From Lumbricus rubellus (Eukaryota; Annelida; Clitellata; Crassiclitellata; Lumbricidae): a stretch of 64,000 nt of DNA. This document shows, piece by piece, positions 1-11,209 of this stretch. The first letter of the stretch is position 1, and each line of letters begins with the position of its first letter. The stretch covers positions 31,879,713-31,943,712 of the forward strand of contig OX243811.1 in the NCBI GenBank assembly GCA_945859605.1, given 5' to 3'. The notes below the pieces were generated by a model, which ran no database searches, was not told the DNA's origin, and saw nothing but the letters and a program-made list of their open reading frames with translations. The translations under genes and the position numbers were made by a program.

Positions 1-558
1 GGGTAGAGGGTAAGCCCCAACTTATTTCATCGAGGGATGGATGTTGCAGAGTCATTAAATTTTTTCCCCGATAGACTCCCTATTGCCCTTCAGCAGGCAG
101 TCAACGATTTCAAGGGTTCTAGACACCGCAAGGGTGTAGCTACTGTAGCCTAACTGTTAAAGCGGTGGTGACCAATCCTCTCGTCGTTGTTGGTTTGTTC
201 CTAAACCAAGCATTCTTTCTTGTATCTTATGTTGAAGCGTGTTAGACAAGACAATGTCAAGTAGGGTAATCTCTCGTTTAATACACTCTCCTCTAAAAAT
301 AGTCACAAAAGGCATGTGCTTTCTAGCCTATATCTAGATGGCGGTACCTTCTTTGCATTGAAGAATCTCACTGATTTATTTAGCTTTTGCAGATGAAAGC
401 ACGTTATAAAAGACAATACTGGCCAGGTATACAGGTAACTTGAAAACAATGAATGGCACCTGACGCATCAGACTTCGAACAAAGAACACAGCAGTGAATG
501 GTGACGTAATTTTGCAGCGTTCTCTGCAATTTAATACTCTATAGTCTATACATGTATA

Positions 559-882
559 CATAGGCGTAGGAGACGGGGGTCCAGGGGGGGCAAATGCCCC
601 CCCCCCAATTTCGGGCAAGTCTGATTTTTCGGGCAAGCAGACCCGAAAAAATAAAAAAAGGTTTAAACTTTTTTATTTATTTCTATTTTTCCGGGTCTTC
701 TTGCCCGAAAAATCAGACTTGCCCGAAAAATCACACTTATCCGAACAAAAAAAGGTGGTCAGAATTTTCGGGCAAACGTAACGCGATTTTTCTTAAGATT
801 TCGGCCGGATGAGAAAAATTTTTCGGGCAAAAGTCTGATTTTTTGCCCCCCCCCCAAAACTGAAATGTCCCCTACGCCTATG
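559..882. mobile_element. hAT-type MITE with palindromic core
   Basis: A 324-bp non-coding element. Its left end CATAGGCGTAGGAGAC matches the reverse complement of its right end (CATAGGCGTAGGGGAC). It is flanked by a perfect 8-bp direct repeat, CATGTATA, at 551-558 and 883-890. Eight-bp target duplications with CA..TG-type ends fit the hAT superfamily. The inside is a near-palindrome of TTTTCGGGCAA-type words around a T-rich centre, plus C/G runs near both ends. There is no transposase, so it needs an autonomous partner. Confidence 0.85.
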
Positions 883-1420
883 CATGTATATATTGCATTT
901 ATTTAAAAATCTTCATTTTCTGTATATATCAGAGCAATGACTGGCAACATTCAATGATCTCTCGAACTTGCAGAACCAAATGTTCGTCCAACAAAAGTTG
1001 AATAAACAATATTTAATCATTGAACATGGAATGCCGGTAATATACCCAAGGTCCCAAGTAAGAACTTCCTTTCTTTCCAGATTTGATGCTTTGTGATATA
1101 TTTGCTACAATCTGTATACTAATAACGATATTCGTTTTCTTTAGTTTCCAACACTGGATGAGATATCGCCAGTGATATATGAAGCCATTAATCTTTTGGA
1201 GTCGTTCACACCCCGCACTCTTCTCAGAAGAACATCGTCGTTGTCGGCGTCGGATAATCTCAGGTTGGCCGGACGACCAAATCGATTGGCAATCCTGCAG
1301 CAGCCTCCTCATAAATGCCTTTCGTTGCCAACAACGTGGTTGCTCGGTTGCCCAGACTAATTCCCAGCAGCCGACGACGACCAGACTGGATGACAGACGA
1401 ATGCATCTTCCAAGCTGCCA

Positions 1421-1441
1421 GCAGCAGCAGCAGCAGCAGCT

Positions 1442-1474
<33 letters not shown>

Positions 1475-1475
1475 T
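1421..1475 (+). repeat. CAG trinucleotide microsatellite
   Basis: An interrupted (CAG)n run upstream of the LRR-Ig gene. In one frame it reads as poly-Gln, in others as poly-Ser or poly-Leu. No flanking coding signal supports translation. Confidence 0.85.
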
Positions 1476-2190
1476 CATTCTCCCGCGTGTCCGTCTATCG
1501 TCTCCTCCTCTCAACATCCGCCTTCCTCGTCATGGATCAGCTACAACCACTTGAAGCGTGACGACAATGTTTACTCGACGACGTAAAGCTCTCATCGTCG
1601 AATCGACGGCATTTGCAAAAGGTTCTCAGCACGTTGCACAGGAGGACCACCGACCATCGACCGAGCAGCCATGCATGCTCCCCACCGACGCGGAAAAGTC
1701 TCGGATATACAGAGAGAGTCCCGATTACAGGTAGCAGCATAGGTCGATCAACGTGGCACATTAAATCCTAGAATAACAAAGACCTAAGCCGCATGCAGGA
1801 TCTCCTATAGGTAGCATCGCTTAAGCGGAACATCTGCCTTGAACCGGAAATGGATTATTCGTCTCTTCCGCAGTGTACGGTAATGCCTTGTAAGGCCGCC
1901 AACCACCCGGTCTCCGCCGCGCACCTTAAGACGCAGTAGAGTCCGGTCCTTCCGACTGCAACAAAATCATCAAAGCGAAGATGAAAAGCGGAGGATGACG
2001 ACGGTGATTTGTCAACAAAACGACCGTGCACTGTCCGTGACATTGCCTATTATGATCGTCGTCCGCATATAATTAATCTGCCCCATAAGTTATTCATATC
2101 ATCGTCGGCGAGGAAGAAGGAGGCAGCGCGTAATATCCAATCCCGAATCGACACACGTGATTAATTAAAACGTTTCCACTATACGTCGGT

Positions 2191-5100
2191 GTGGTGATGG
2201 TGATGGTGGTGGTGGCAGCTGTTTCTGTGATAGCGCATGCGTGTAGCAACGGATGCTGCTGGATGAGAAACCGGAACCGGAAGCTGGAAAAGATGAAGAC
2301 GTCGACATTGAGGAGCGTCGTCCTACACAAGTCTACTTCCGGTCGTATACTCGACTCCATGCTGACTGTCTTCTCGGTGATCATTTTTGCACGAGACTTC
2401 TCACCACACTTCTCCTCTGCCTCTGCGTCATCCTCACCGATTTCCTCTCCAACCTCCTGCAACATCGTCACGATCTTCGGTCTGAAGACTGCCGACTGCA
2501 ACGCCGTTGGCCTTCGCACCATTCCGAAGACCCTCGACCGTGACCTTCGCGTCTTCAAGTTCACCGAGAACCTCCTTTCGTCGCTGAAGACGGACGACTT
2601 TCAGGCGTACGTCTACCTGCAGGAGATCTACCTGGTCCGAAACGTCCTTGAGACCATCTTCCCAAACGCGTTCCGCGGACTGTACAGCCTGCAGATACTC
2701 GATCTCGAAGGCAACAAGCTGACGTCGATCCGTGCCTACTTCTTCCTCGGCATTGCATCGGTTCGGATACTCAGCCTCCGCAGCAATCCGATCCGAACCA
2801 TCGAACAGAATTCCTTCAGCACGCTCGTCAACCTTGAGGAGCTGAGTCTCGAGAACTGCTGGCTGAACCGCATCGACCCGCTGCTGCTGAAGGGACTCGA
2901 CAAGCTGATCGACATCAACCTCGTCAACAACGAGCTGCAGGGCTTCGCGGCCGACATGGAGACGCACCTTCCGAGAAGCCTTCGCGTGTTTCGTCTGTGG
3001 AAGAACCACTGGCAGTGCGACTGTCACCTGCGCTGGTTCAGACAGTGGCTGATCACTTCACTCGTCAACTGGGACTTCCCTCACAACACCCCGACGTGCG
3101 CCGGACCAGAGATTCTGAACGGAGTCCAGTGGAAGCATCTGACCGTCAACCAGTTCGCCTGTCCCAGCAAGATCCTCATCAACTCGAGCAGCACGAGCAT
3201 CGAGGTCCTGCCCGGATCGAACGTCACGGTCGACTGCGTCGTCGTCGGCGATCCGGAACCGTCCGTCTTCTGGACGAAGGACTCGCACGCAATCGACAAG
3301 GATCAGTACCACGTGTCTGAGCGACGATTCAGGAGTCAGACGAACGAGCGGTCGATCCGCAGCTCACTTCTGCTGACCATCGTCACTGCGAACGACGCTG
3401 GCGACTACAAGTGCGTTGCTGAGAACCCTGCCGGTCGCTCTGAGGTCACCTTCAAACTGTGGGTGCAGCAGCAACGATCCGGCGGGGGCGCTGCCGCTCC
3501 AGACGCCACGGACACCGACGACGACGACGACCACCTGTCGGCCAAGCAGGAGATCATCCTTGGAGTGGTCGTCGGTGGAACGCTGCTCCTCGTTGGGATC
3601 GTCGTCTGCGTCGTCTGCATCGTGCGAAGGTCAAGGTCAAGGTCATCGTCAGAGGTCAACAAGAACGCGGTTGGTCGAGGTCGCGGCTACAAGGAGGGCG
3701 AACGCGGCGACAAGGTCACGGACAATGGGAATGCATCGAAGACCGCCGAACGCCTCTGCGAAGAGGAGGAGGACGAAGAGGAGGATGAGGAGGACAGTGC
3801 GAAGGAGGACGTTCTTGTCGATGCCGATAAGAAGTGCCTGTCGTCAACGATGCAGTCACTGCTTGCAGGCAAAGACACCGATGGGGCTGGTCGAGAGGAA
3901 GACCCAACCACCACCACCACCACCACCACCACAGGGGGGTTCCAACCTGACCCGATCGATCCAAACTCACGGTTTCTGACGACGGTCGAAACAACGAGTG
4001 GCGGCCAGAACCCCCATAAAACCACCGCCAGCGGCGCCGCTGGTGCATCCGGGCTCGCAGCATACGGTGGCGAGCTGTTGCGGATACACGGAGCCAGTGA
4101 ACGAGAGGCGCTTCAAAGCACAGGAGGAGGAGGAGGAGATCAGGTCTTAACGGCGAAGGCGCTGACAAGAGAAACAAACAGTATGAAGGACAGAACCCCT
4201 GACCTGCTGAGTTATGACGGCGGTCGTCAGTTGACCGACCGGACAACAATCTCCTCCGCCGCCGCCTCCGCCGGGGTCCCTCCGAGTCGCAGCGGCGCAA
4301 AGTCGACGAACAAAGTGTCCTTCGCGGTGGGAGATGTGTCTAGCGACTTCGCAAGAACTCCATCGCTGAAGCGAGCGCAGGAGAATCCCTACGCAAGGTT
4401 CAGCGACCTGTACCACCAGCAACATCTCCAACAACACCATCACCAACACATGGGCGGATCAGCCGTCAAAAGCCCTCTCCGTCGCGACGACCCCTGCGGA
4501 AGCAGCGGCGGCGTCACAACGGAAGTACCAAACACGTCGAACTTCGAGACCTCTGAGTCCTTCAGAGGCTGCAACCCATCAACGGACCATAGAATAGGTT
4601 CTGCCGCGACCGACTGGCCGCCGGACGACCGGCGTCGACCAAGGACTAAACCTTCTGAAGCCCCCTGCATCGACCAGGACGGCTCCACGCATCCGCTGCA
4701 GTCGAGGTATCGCTGCCCTGCGGCTGAAACTGAGGAGGCGAGCAACGATCGGCGGGATCTCGTCGGTCCCGTCGCGTCCTGCCCTTCGCTCCCCAAGATC
4801 AGCTTCTGCTCCTACGACGATGCATCCTACCGACCGACCTCGAAGGTCAGGGTCAAATCGGAGTCGAAGAGGTCAACATCGGGTGGAGGAGGACATCAAG
4901 CGGACGTCCACTGGACAACAGAGTCATCCGGCGGTGGTGTTGTCCTGCCTTCTTCTTCTCATCATCGTAATCCGGTCTGTCAGCACTGGAGCTCTTCTTC
5001 ACCGGACCAGCAGCGGACAAACGTCCTCCACAAAAGCCGATCACACGGCACGCTTCACCCCCGACCGGCTGCTCCGCCGGTGACCTCTCTGCAGCAATGT

Positions 5101-5448
5101 CGCCTTTCCAGTTTCTCCTCGAAGACTCTACGCTACCAGAAGTGCCCAACATCTACGACGGCGATCGCGCTTCCGGCATCCATAGTCGGCATCACGGACG
5201 GACTGTTTCCGGTTCCGCCCTCGAGCAGCAGCAAGCAGCCAACTGCGGCGGAAGCAGTTGTGTATGCATGCCAGGATGACTTGTCTAGAAAATCCGGGAG
5301 ACGGGACACCGCCTGTGCTAAAGACATGACGTCGTGTACGGGAGACAACACTCGTGACGGTTTGACTTCGATGACTTCAGCTAAACGCGACTCAACTTTG
5401 AAGAGACAATCTACGAAAGCAAGCGATAAACTTGGAACGACGGTTTGA
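2191..5448 (+). CDS. LRR and Ig domain single-pass membrane protein, Kekkon-like
   Basis: An intronless frame of 1085 codons. The first 18 residues are hydrophobic (MVMVMVVVAAVSVIAHAC) and may be a signal peptide. A second possible start is Met57, followed by another hydrophobic stretch. An LRRNT-like cysteine region starts at C90. About five leucine-rich repeats follow (roughly 110-265), then an LRRCT with CDCHLRWFRQWL (C276, C278 to C324). Next is one C2/I-type Ig domain with C349 and C408 and a DAGDYKC signature, then a membrane span at about 455-478 followed by RR. The roughly 600-residue cytoplasmic tail is low-complexity (acidic, Thr, His, Ser and Gly runs) with an NPYARF motif, and ends in TTV, a class I PDZ-ligand pattern. 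LRR-LRRCT-Ig-TM is the layout of Kekkon, LRRC4 and LRIT receptors, which act in cell adhesion or receptor modulation. Orthology is not settled. Codon use is strongly GC-rich, unlike the AT-rich neighbour gene. The start is the weakest point, because a 5' exon could exist. Confidence 0.85.
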   Translation: MVMVMVVVAAVSVIAHACSNGCCWMRNRNRKLEKMKTSTLRSVVLHKSTSGRILDSMLTVFSVIIFARDFSPHFSSASASSSPISSPTSCNIVTIFGLKTADCNAVGLRTIPKTLDRDLRVFKFTENLLSSLKTDDFQAYVYLQEIYLVRNVLETIFPNAFRGLYSLQILDLEGNKLTSIRAYFFLGIASVRILSLRSNPIRTIEQNSFSTLVNLEELSLENCWLNRIDPLLLKGLDKLIDINLVNNELQGFAADMETHLPRSLRVFRLWKNHWQCDCHLRWFRQWLITSLVNWDFPHNTPTCAGPEILNGVQWKHLTVNQFACPSKILINSSSTSIEVLPGSNVTVDCVVVGDPEPSVFWTKDSHAIDKDQYHVSERRFRSQTNERSIRSSLLLTIVTANDAGDYKCVAENPAGRSEVTFKLWVQQQRSGGGAAAPDATDTDDDDDHLSAKQEIILGVVVGGTLLLVGIVVCVVCIVRRSRSRSSSEVNKNAVGRGRGYKEGERGDKVTDNGNASKTAERLCEEEEDEEEDEEDSAKEDVLVDADKKCLSSTMQSLLAGKDTDGAGREEDPTTTTTTTTTGGFQPDPIDPNSRFLTTVETTSGGQNPHKTTASGAAGASGLAAYGGELLRIHGASEREALQSTGGGGGDQVLTAKALTRETNSMKDRTPDLLSYDGGRQLTDRTTISSAAASAGVPPSRSGAKSTNKVSFAVGDVSSDFARTPSLKRAQENPYARFSDLYHQQHLQQHHHQHMGGSAVKSPLRRDDPCGSSGGVTTEVPNTSNFETSESFRGCNPSTDHRIGSAATDWPPDDRRRPRTKPSEAPCIDQDGSTHPLQSRYRCPAAETEEASNDRRDLVGPVASCPSLPKISFCSYDDASYRPTSKVRVKSESKRSTSGGGGHQADVHWTTESSGGGVVLPSSSHHRNPVCQHWSSSSPDQQRTNVLHKSRSHGTLHPRPAAPPVTSLQQCRLSSFSSKTLRYQKCPTSTTAIALPASIVGITDGLFPVPPSSSSKQPTAAEAVVYACQDDLSRKSGRRDTACAKDMTSCTGDNTRDGLTSMTSAKRDSTLKRQSTKASDKLGTTV

Positions 5449-6160
5449 TTTATCCGCGAACGACAGCCTTATAGATGCGGTGATTACAAAACAAATATTG
5501 CTTGTTTCACCTGCTCACTACCTACAATCGTCTTTTGTGAAAACGGTAGGCCTGCATTATTATTTTTACTGAAACGTTGTTACGGTGATTGAATAGTCAC
5601 CTGCTGCCTGCAGGAAAAGCTAATCCTATGGTTGGTCGGGGGCTTCAGCAGCAAGATATACAACATCCTCAATGTAAGCATATATGAGACCAGAGATTAT
5701 AATATGGAGGCATGGAGTCAGAGTGAGATTAGTTTGTCCACAAACATTTATAAATTTTGCAAGAATCCACCTGCACAAGTGACGAATGGCCGACTTCGAT
5801 AATGTTGTTGTTGTTGCTGCTTCTGATAGAATCAACATGCTGTTGGTCCGGATGGTGCTTGTTGCTGAAATATGGCACTGTTGATGCTGCCCATGATCTC
5901 CCCCATCATGGGTGACATAGTCACAATAACGATGATGCTGTAGCTGGTGGTGTGGAGGGGAGGGGTCGTGACGATGATGACGGTGGCGATCATGTTAGGC
6001 GCGGTGTGTTAGTTCTGGACTAATATCAAAGATACAATTATTTCAGAGTTGACGTTGGTTCTTGAGCATTGAACTCTCATTAAGATTATTTTCTGCGTAT
6101 TATAAAAAAAGGAATAATCGATGTGAAGATCAAAGAAAGAGAAACTCCGGTGATTTACTC
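5449..6160. other. 3' flank of the LRR-Ig gene
   Basis: AT-balanced, non-coding sequence, probably 3' UTR followed by intergenic DNA. Scattered GAT/GATG-rich words occur near 5880-5990. I see no clear AATAAA close to the stop and no second gene. Confidence 0.45.
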
Positions 6161-6165
6161 GATAA

Positions 6166-6500
6166 TCCATCCATCCATCCATCCAACCATTCATCCATCC
6201 ATCCATCCATCCATCCATCCATCCAACCATTCATCCAGCATTCCATCCATCCATGCATTCATCCATCCATCCATACATCCATCCATCCATCCATTCATCC
6301 ATTCATCCATCCATCCATCCATCCATCCATCCATCCATCCAACCATTCATCCAGCATTCCATCCATCCATGCATTCATCCATCCATCCATACATCCATCC
6401 ATCCATCCATTCATCCATCCATCCATACATCCATCCATCCATCCATTCATCCATTCATCCATCCGTCCATCCAACCATTCATCCAGCATTCCATCCACCC
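6166..6500 (+). repeat. (CCAT)n tetranucleotide microsatellite
   Basis: A long interrupted run of CATC/CATT tetramers with a second-order pattern: a block around ATTCATCCAGCATTCC recurs about every 120-130 bp. The long Ile-His-Pro-Ser readings in every frame are artefacts of the repeat. Confidence 0.95.
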
Positions 6501-6530
6501 ATACACACAACCATCAATCCATCAACCAAG

Positions 6531-6532
<2 letters not shown>

Positions 6533-6592
<60 letters not shown>

Positions 6593-6628
6593 GCACGCAC
6601 GCACACACTCACGCACGCGCACACACAC
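6533..6628 (+). repeat. (CA)n dinucleotide microsatellite
   Basis: An almost pure CA run to about 6588, then CGCA-interrupted repeats to about 6628. It directly follows the CCAT tract. Confidence 0.95.
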
Positions 6629-7087
6629 GGATATATGAGACGGCTGCACACTAAGCTGTCCCAACGAGCCGACAGCCGCTCGAGGGGTTGGACCGTTGGA
6701 CGAGGGGGAGACCCATGCAGCTAGTCCCCCTCTTCCCTCCGCTGCTGCTGCAGTAACTTCGGCGATCGTAATTTATGGTCCGCTTCTTATTAGCGATGAG
6801 GAACCGGGCAATTTAGATGACGAACTGCGATTTTATGCTCCTCTCGCTGGAGCAGCGACGAAGATTAGCTGTCGAGAGCTGCAGCATGCACCGGGGAATG
6901 CTGAAGCTGAAGCCGTGGGTCAGGATAAGTCGCCGTCTATGGCACACACGACAAGACTCGTTAAGGCTCGCTCTTATGTCGACATGCCTACGCAAATTCC
7001 TCGATCATGAGTACCATCCATGTCCCGTCATTATACCGGTCATCACTCTCCGTGTTCCGTCACCATAGGCCTACTGCAGCTGGTCGG

Positions 7088-7310
7088 CACCTTGTCATGC
7101 ACCGTTATCATCAGGGCCAGCACCTTGTCATGCATAGTTTTCATCAGGGTCAGCCCCTTGTCATGCATCGTTTTCATCAGGGCCAGCACCTTGTCATGCA
7201 CCGTTATCGTCAGGGCCAACACCTTGTCATGCACCGTTATCATCAGGACCAGCACCTTGCCATGCACCGTTACCATCAGGGCCAGCACCTTGCCATGCAC
7301 CGATATCACT
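7088..7310 (+). repeat. 33-bp minisatellite, seven copies
   Basis: Seven head-to-tail units start at 7088, 7121, 7154, 7187, 7220, 7253 and 7286. Each begins CACCTTGTCATGCACCGTTA and ends CATCAGGGCCAG, with a few substitutions. The unit is 11 codons, so all frames stay open through it. After the last unit (7311-7350) part of the unit recurs inverted (GATAACGGTGCAT, CTGGCCCTGATGA). Confidence 0.9.
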
Positions 7311-7617
7311 GATAACGGTGCATAGAAAGGAGCTGGCCCTGATGACAACTTATCACCGTTATCGCACCAGGGTCAAGGCCTTGACCCGCATATCACGCTG
7401 CTCTAATCAAGGTCAGCGATCAAATTCCATCTCTTCGACTCAAGAGCGTCGTTCCACTCTCATATAATAGCAGTGTCGTAAATAATGATCGATCTTTGAA
7501 AGAAAGGATCGAGACTTAAACTCCGATCTCACCGATATCAACGTCAGATCTAAACAGCGAGCACCAAAAACTGGTAGACATTTAGTGAGAAAGCAAAAAG
7601 TAGGCCTTAATTTTTAT

Positions 7618-8565
7618 TAGGGCTGTTGTTCGATTAAAAGTTTTAATCGAAATTAATCGCGCGATTAATTTTTTTAATCGCAATTAACGCCAAATTAATC
7701 GCAATACATTTCCGTCAAATATATTAATCTTACTATTTTCTAAGGACCCCTGAAACATATAATTTTAATGACTGAATGCATTCTTTCTATTGCAAACATA
7801 TTCAATAACTTTTGGCTTAGGCCTATTTAATCTGCATTTAGTTTATTGAACAGTTTTGTATGACAGACAGAGTTGAATTGAAACACTGTTTAAATCAGTC
7901 AAAACCTCAAAATCTCGTTGTTTTTTCTTTTGAGCCACCTTTAATTAAAATGATATAGACCTAAATGAAAAATAGACAACCGTTTTCTGACTATCAAAAT
8001 TAACTTTTTATTCAGCCAATTGTATATGCAGACCAGTTCATTTACATTGGTCGGTTCAAGGGATGCTCTTATTAATTAACAATAGTAGGTCTACTATTGA
8101 ACTTCATTATTTAGTCACAATTTTTTACAAGCGATTGCGGTTCTTGTCAAACCTCGTCTCAGCTGTCCTTCTGTAAACATTGATCACTTGAAACGTGGAT
8201 CCATTGGTCTTGCCATCTCCTGTAGCTCAACCAATGTAGTCTGACGGGGGTGAGGAAACAACTTTAGTGGACCATGCGATGCGGCCGATGTCGACGGCTC
8301 ATCGTTAGCTTTAACGCATGTTAGGCGATAATTGAGCAAAGAATTGCTACGATAATAGCCCACTAAAATTCTTTTTTGGAATATTTGCCAAAGAATGTAT
8401 CACTAGTTTTAAGTATGAGCCATCCGTTTAAAACGAGTTTTCTGCCTCTGATTCCATTTTATTCAGATCTAATTAACGCGTACGATTAATGCGTTAAAAA
8501 TTTTAATCGCAAAATTTTTTAACGCGTTAATCGCAGGCGTTAACGCGATTAAGTCAACAGCCCTA
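7618..8565. mobile_element. Non-autonomous hAT-type element
   Basis: A 948-bp element with ends TAGGGCTGTTG and CAACAGCCCTA. It is flanked by a perfect 8-bp duplication, ATTTTTAT, at 7610-7617 and 8566-8573. Sub-terminal zones are dense in TTAATCG/CGATTAA words on both sides. No transposase reading frame is present. Terminal TAGGGCTGT and 8-bp target duplications are typical of hAT elements. Confidence 0.85.
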
Positions 8566-8573
8566 ATTTTTAT

Positions 8574-9017
8574 ATTCCAAATTAGCCACAGCAGACGAGT
8601 TCCCCTTCTTTGTCAAATGCTGGATTTGCCACGCCATGGCGCAATGATAGTGTAGGCCTAAAGGTCTGTTCAGGCTATGCCGTTGGGAGCAAAAAGTGTA
8701 GAATATAAATTTTTCTTCAAGTGCACGTTAATCTAATTATTGATTAATCCAATAATAACCAATCGAATAAAATGCAATAAGCCTAATTAACTTAGGACAA
8801 AAATCATCAAAATTCTATCGCTTTCAGCTCCTGAGAAAGAAAAGGTCTACAATAGCAGGTTCTTTGATATTTTTTAACCACATCACAGACAAAGCAATCG
8901 CTTTTTGCCATTGCGGACTTGCTTAATAATTATAGCACCGGTGATCAGGCTGGTCTCTCTGGCGTGACTTTTGTGGACGCTGAGAAATTCTCGACGATTC
9001 ACATTACGCTGTATAGG
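8574..9017. other. Intergenic stretch
   Basis: AT-rich and non-coding. It contains several AGGCCTA-type words but nothing I can assign. Confidence 0.4.

Positions 9018-9082
<65 letters not shown>
9018..9082. repeat. (TA)n microsatellite
   Basis: An uninterrupted TA dinucleotide run of about 65 bp. Confidence 0.97.
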
Positions 9083-9085
<3 letters not shown>

Positions 9086-9339
9086 GCCTACATTCTCCAT
9101 CACTTGTAGCTTTTGACATAGGCCTACTATGGGTTGGAGGTAAAAAAAATTCCCTCTGGTTGCGGAATAGATCAGCCAAACACAGCTTTCGGCAATTCGA
9201 CGGTTAAAAATGTTACGCCTAGGCCTAAGTACTGTTACAGTAAGCCTACAAGGTAATGTGACAGTGACGTCTATAACGCAGCTCGATCGGAGACGGCACG
9301 TACATTCTACATAATAATAATAATAATAATTCTTTCGTC

Positions 9340-9661
9340 TCAAGCTCCAGCTTTGTTTGATGATGAGCCCGCTTTTAAAAGCATGGCGCCGCCATCGTGG
9401 TCGTCGTCGTCGGTTAAGTTAGTCTCCGGTTCATTACATGGGCGGCGTAAGAAGTTCAGCTCACGCTTTGGCTGTAAATCTTCCTCTTTACTTCGACCAT
9501 CGTCTTTGATGCGGTCATTAGAGACACGACGGGACGGAAGGCCTCGACCGCCGCTGCACGGCAACGTTTTTCGCTCGACGTCGGTCGGTCGGTCGGCACC
9601 TTGGAGCCCGGGTCAAGAAACAATTTCTGGCATGTCCACTAAATGCAAATTCATTTTCTAG
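9340..9661. other. GC-richer island of unknown nature
   Basis: Unlike its AT-rich surroundings, this stretch has many CGTCG/CGG words and an open frame on each strand (+ 9353-9661, - 9340-9564). There is no recognisable domain and no convincing splice sites. It could be a relic, a regulatory island or an isolated exon. Confidence 0.3.
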
Positions 9662-9934
9662 ACATAGGTCTTCTGCCATGGTCGGTAGTTGAGAAGCTAT
9701 AATAGCTTGTTTTGGAGCTGGAATGATGACGGCGGAGTATTTTGTGTGCGTCAGTCGAAATAATATAATTGAACCACAGCACCATATTATTATGACAAGA
9801 CTAGTGCTAGGGTATAGGAATATAGGCCAAATACTTAAATGGTTCAAGAGTACAGAAAAATTATTCGTAATATGTGTCACTGTCAACATCCCGACCAAAA
9901 CTGAGCTACATCATCCATCATCTTTCTCTCACCT

Positions 9935-10047
9935 CAAGTCCAGCCTTTTCTCAGAGTCGCACACATTGCGAACGCTTCTGAAAGGCTCTTGCTGAGAGAA
10001 GTGCTTGATAAATGGTCAAAACAATACAATGCAATACAATAAGCTGG
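9935..10047 (+). mobile_element. LINE 3' tail, AATAC-type
   Basis: The block CCTTTTCTC...GCGAACGCTTCTGAAAGGCTC...GAGAGAAG...GATAAATGG ends in (AATAC)n-like repeats. The same tail occurs at 44515-44648 and 46205-46318. It is a 5'-truncated non-LTR retrotransposon end. Confidence 0.75.
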
Positions 10048-10595
10048 TTGTAATCGGCAGTGATTAAGGGTATAGGCCTATTATGCTTCTTGCGTCGAAC
10101 CCATCAGCATGTAGCCTATAGATGTCGCTGTCACTCAAAGTAGCGACGTCTTTCTTTGTCCATTTAATCGCTAAAAGTTTCCGCAATTTTTTTTACAGTG
10201 CATACAGTTCGTTTCTCTCCGTTTTATGGCTTTGAGATTTTCAGTGCAGCTAGCATGAATTTGCAGTTCAGTCTCCCACCAACAGTCTGTATACATAGAC
10301 CTACGCCTACGTGTGCATATGATAAACTAGGGACTGCACAACGATCAAGAGAAGACTCTTGTTGAGAAAAGGAAATCATCAGAACACGAACGAATAAGCC
10401 GGGCATGCCGGGCGAATTACTAACCGAAGATCTTGATACATGGAAGAGTACGTAATATGATGAGCCTGGATGACTTTAAGGCTACGGAGGGAATCACCCT
10501 CAAACTGCAGTCACAAGTGACCATGCAGCGCAAGGTGTAGTCGTGATCCCACAATCATTGTGCTTTAAGAATGAACAGCTGCAGCAGTATAAATA

Positions 10596-11207
10596 CGCTG
10601 TGCCCCATAAAAAAACACACCAAAAAACTTTTTCAAAAAATCTTCTATAAAACTGAGCCAATTGTAATAAAGGTTTGTACGTTGTTTCTCAAATAATTTT
10701 GCCACAAAATATTTTACATTTTACTTACTCACAGAAGTGGTTGCTGTTGGAGGCAGTGACGCAGACTAGGCGTGTTTGGAAACATTTAAACAGAGATTAG
10801 TAACTTTAGGACAGCGTCCCAGCACATCGTGCAAAAGACACCATTGTGTTGCTGCGACGTGAAACACCAAGCTTCATTGGACGGAACTCTGGCCAGAAAA
10901 CTCACCAGACCTCAATCCCGTTGAATACAGAATTTGGGGTCTAATACAGGAACGCGTCTACCAGACAGCAATACGGGACATCAACGAGTTGAAGGAGCGT
11001 CTCATCGTTGTGTGGGCACAGTTGAAGCAGAGTGTCATTGACAAAGCTATTGAACAGTGGCGGCCAAGGCTGAGAGCCTGTGTTCAAGCAAAGGGACATC
11101 ACGTCGAACATCTTCTTAAATGAAACATTACTTTTTCTTATTTAACATTAGACTTACATGCGTTTCATGACAAAGTTTTTTGGTGTGTTTTTTAATGGGG
11201 CACAGTG
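10596..11207 (+). mobile_element. Deleted Tc1/mariner element
   Basis: A 612-bp element with inverted ends: CGCTGTGCCCCAT on the left and ATGGGGCACAGTG on the right. It sits inside TA/TA (10594-10595, 11208-11209). The + strand keeps the last 77 codons of a transposase (10890-11120, stop at 11121), beginning WPENSPDLNPVEYRIWG, the catalytic-region signature of Tc1/mariner enzymes, and ending in HHVEHLLK. The N-terminal two thirds are gone and the frame is closed upstream by a stop near 10860, so the copy cannot move alone. Confidence 0.9.
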
Positions 11208-11209
11208 TA

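Larger units (their letters stand above)
1..2190. other. 5' flank of the LRR-Ig gene
   Basis: No gene was recognised here. The stretch holds a hAT-type MITE at 559-882 (separate entry) and a CAG/CTG-rich tract near 1421-1471 that encodes Gln or Ser runs in shadow frames. From about 1180 it becomes GC-richer with many CGTCG words, as expected for the 5' UTR or promoter side of the gene starting at 2191. No convincing TATA box or spliced 5' exon could be assigned. Confidence 0.5.

Noticed and set aside
1179..1586. Poly-Gln protein upstream of the LRR-Ig gene
   Set aside because: It depends on a CAG microsatellite; no domain, no second exon and no codon signature.
6062..6724. Long Ile-His-Pro-Ser reading frames on both strands
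   Set aside because: They arise from the (CCAT)n and (CA)n microsatellites, with no splice or start context.
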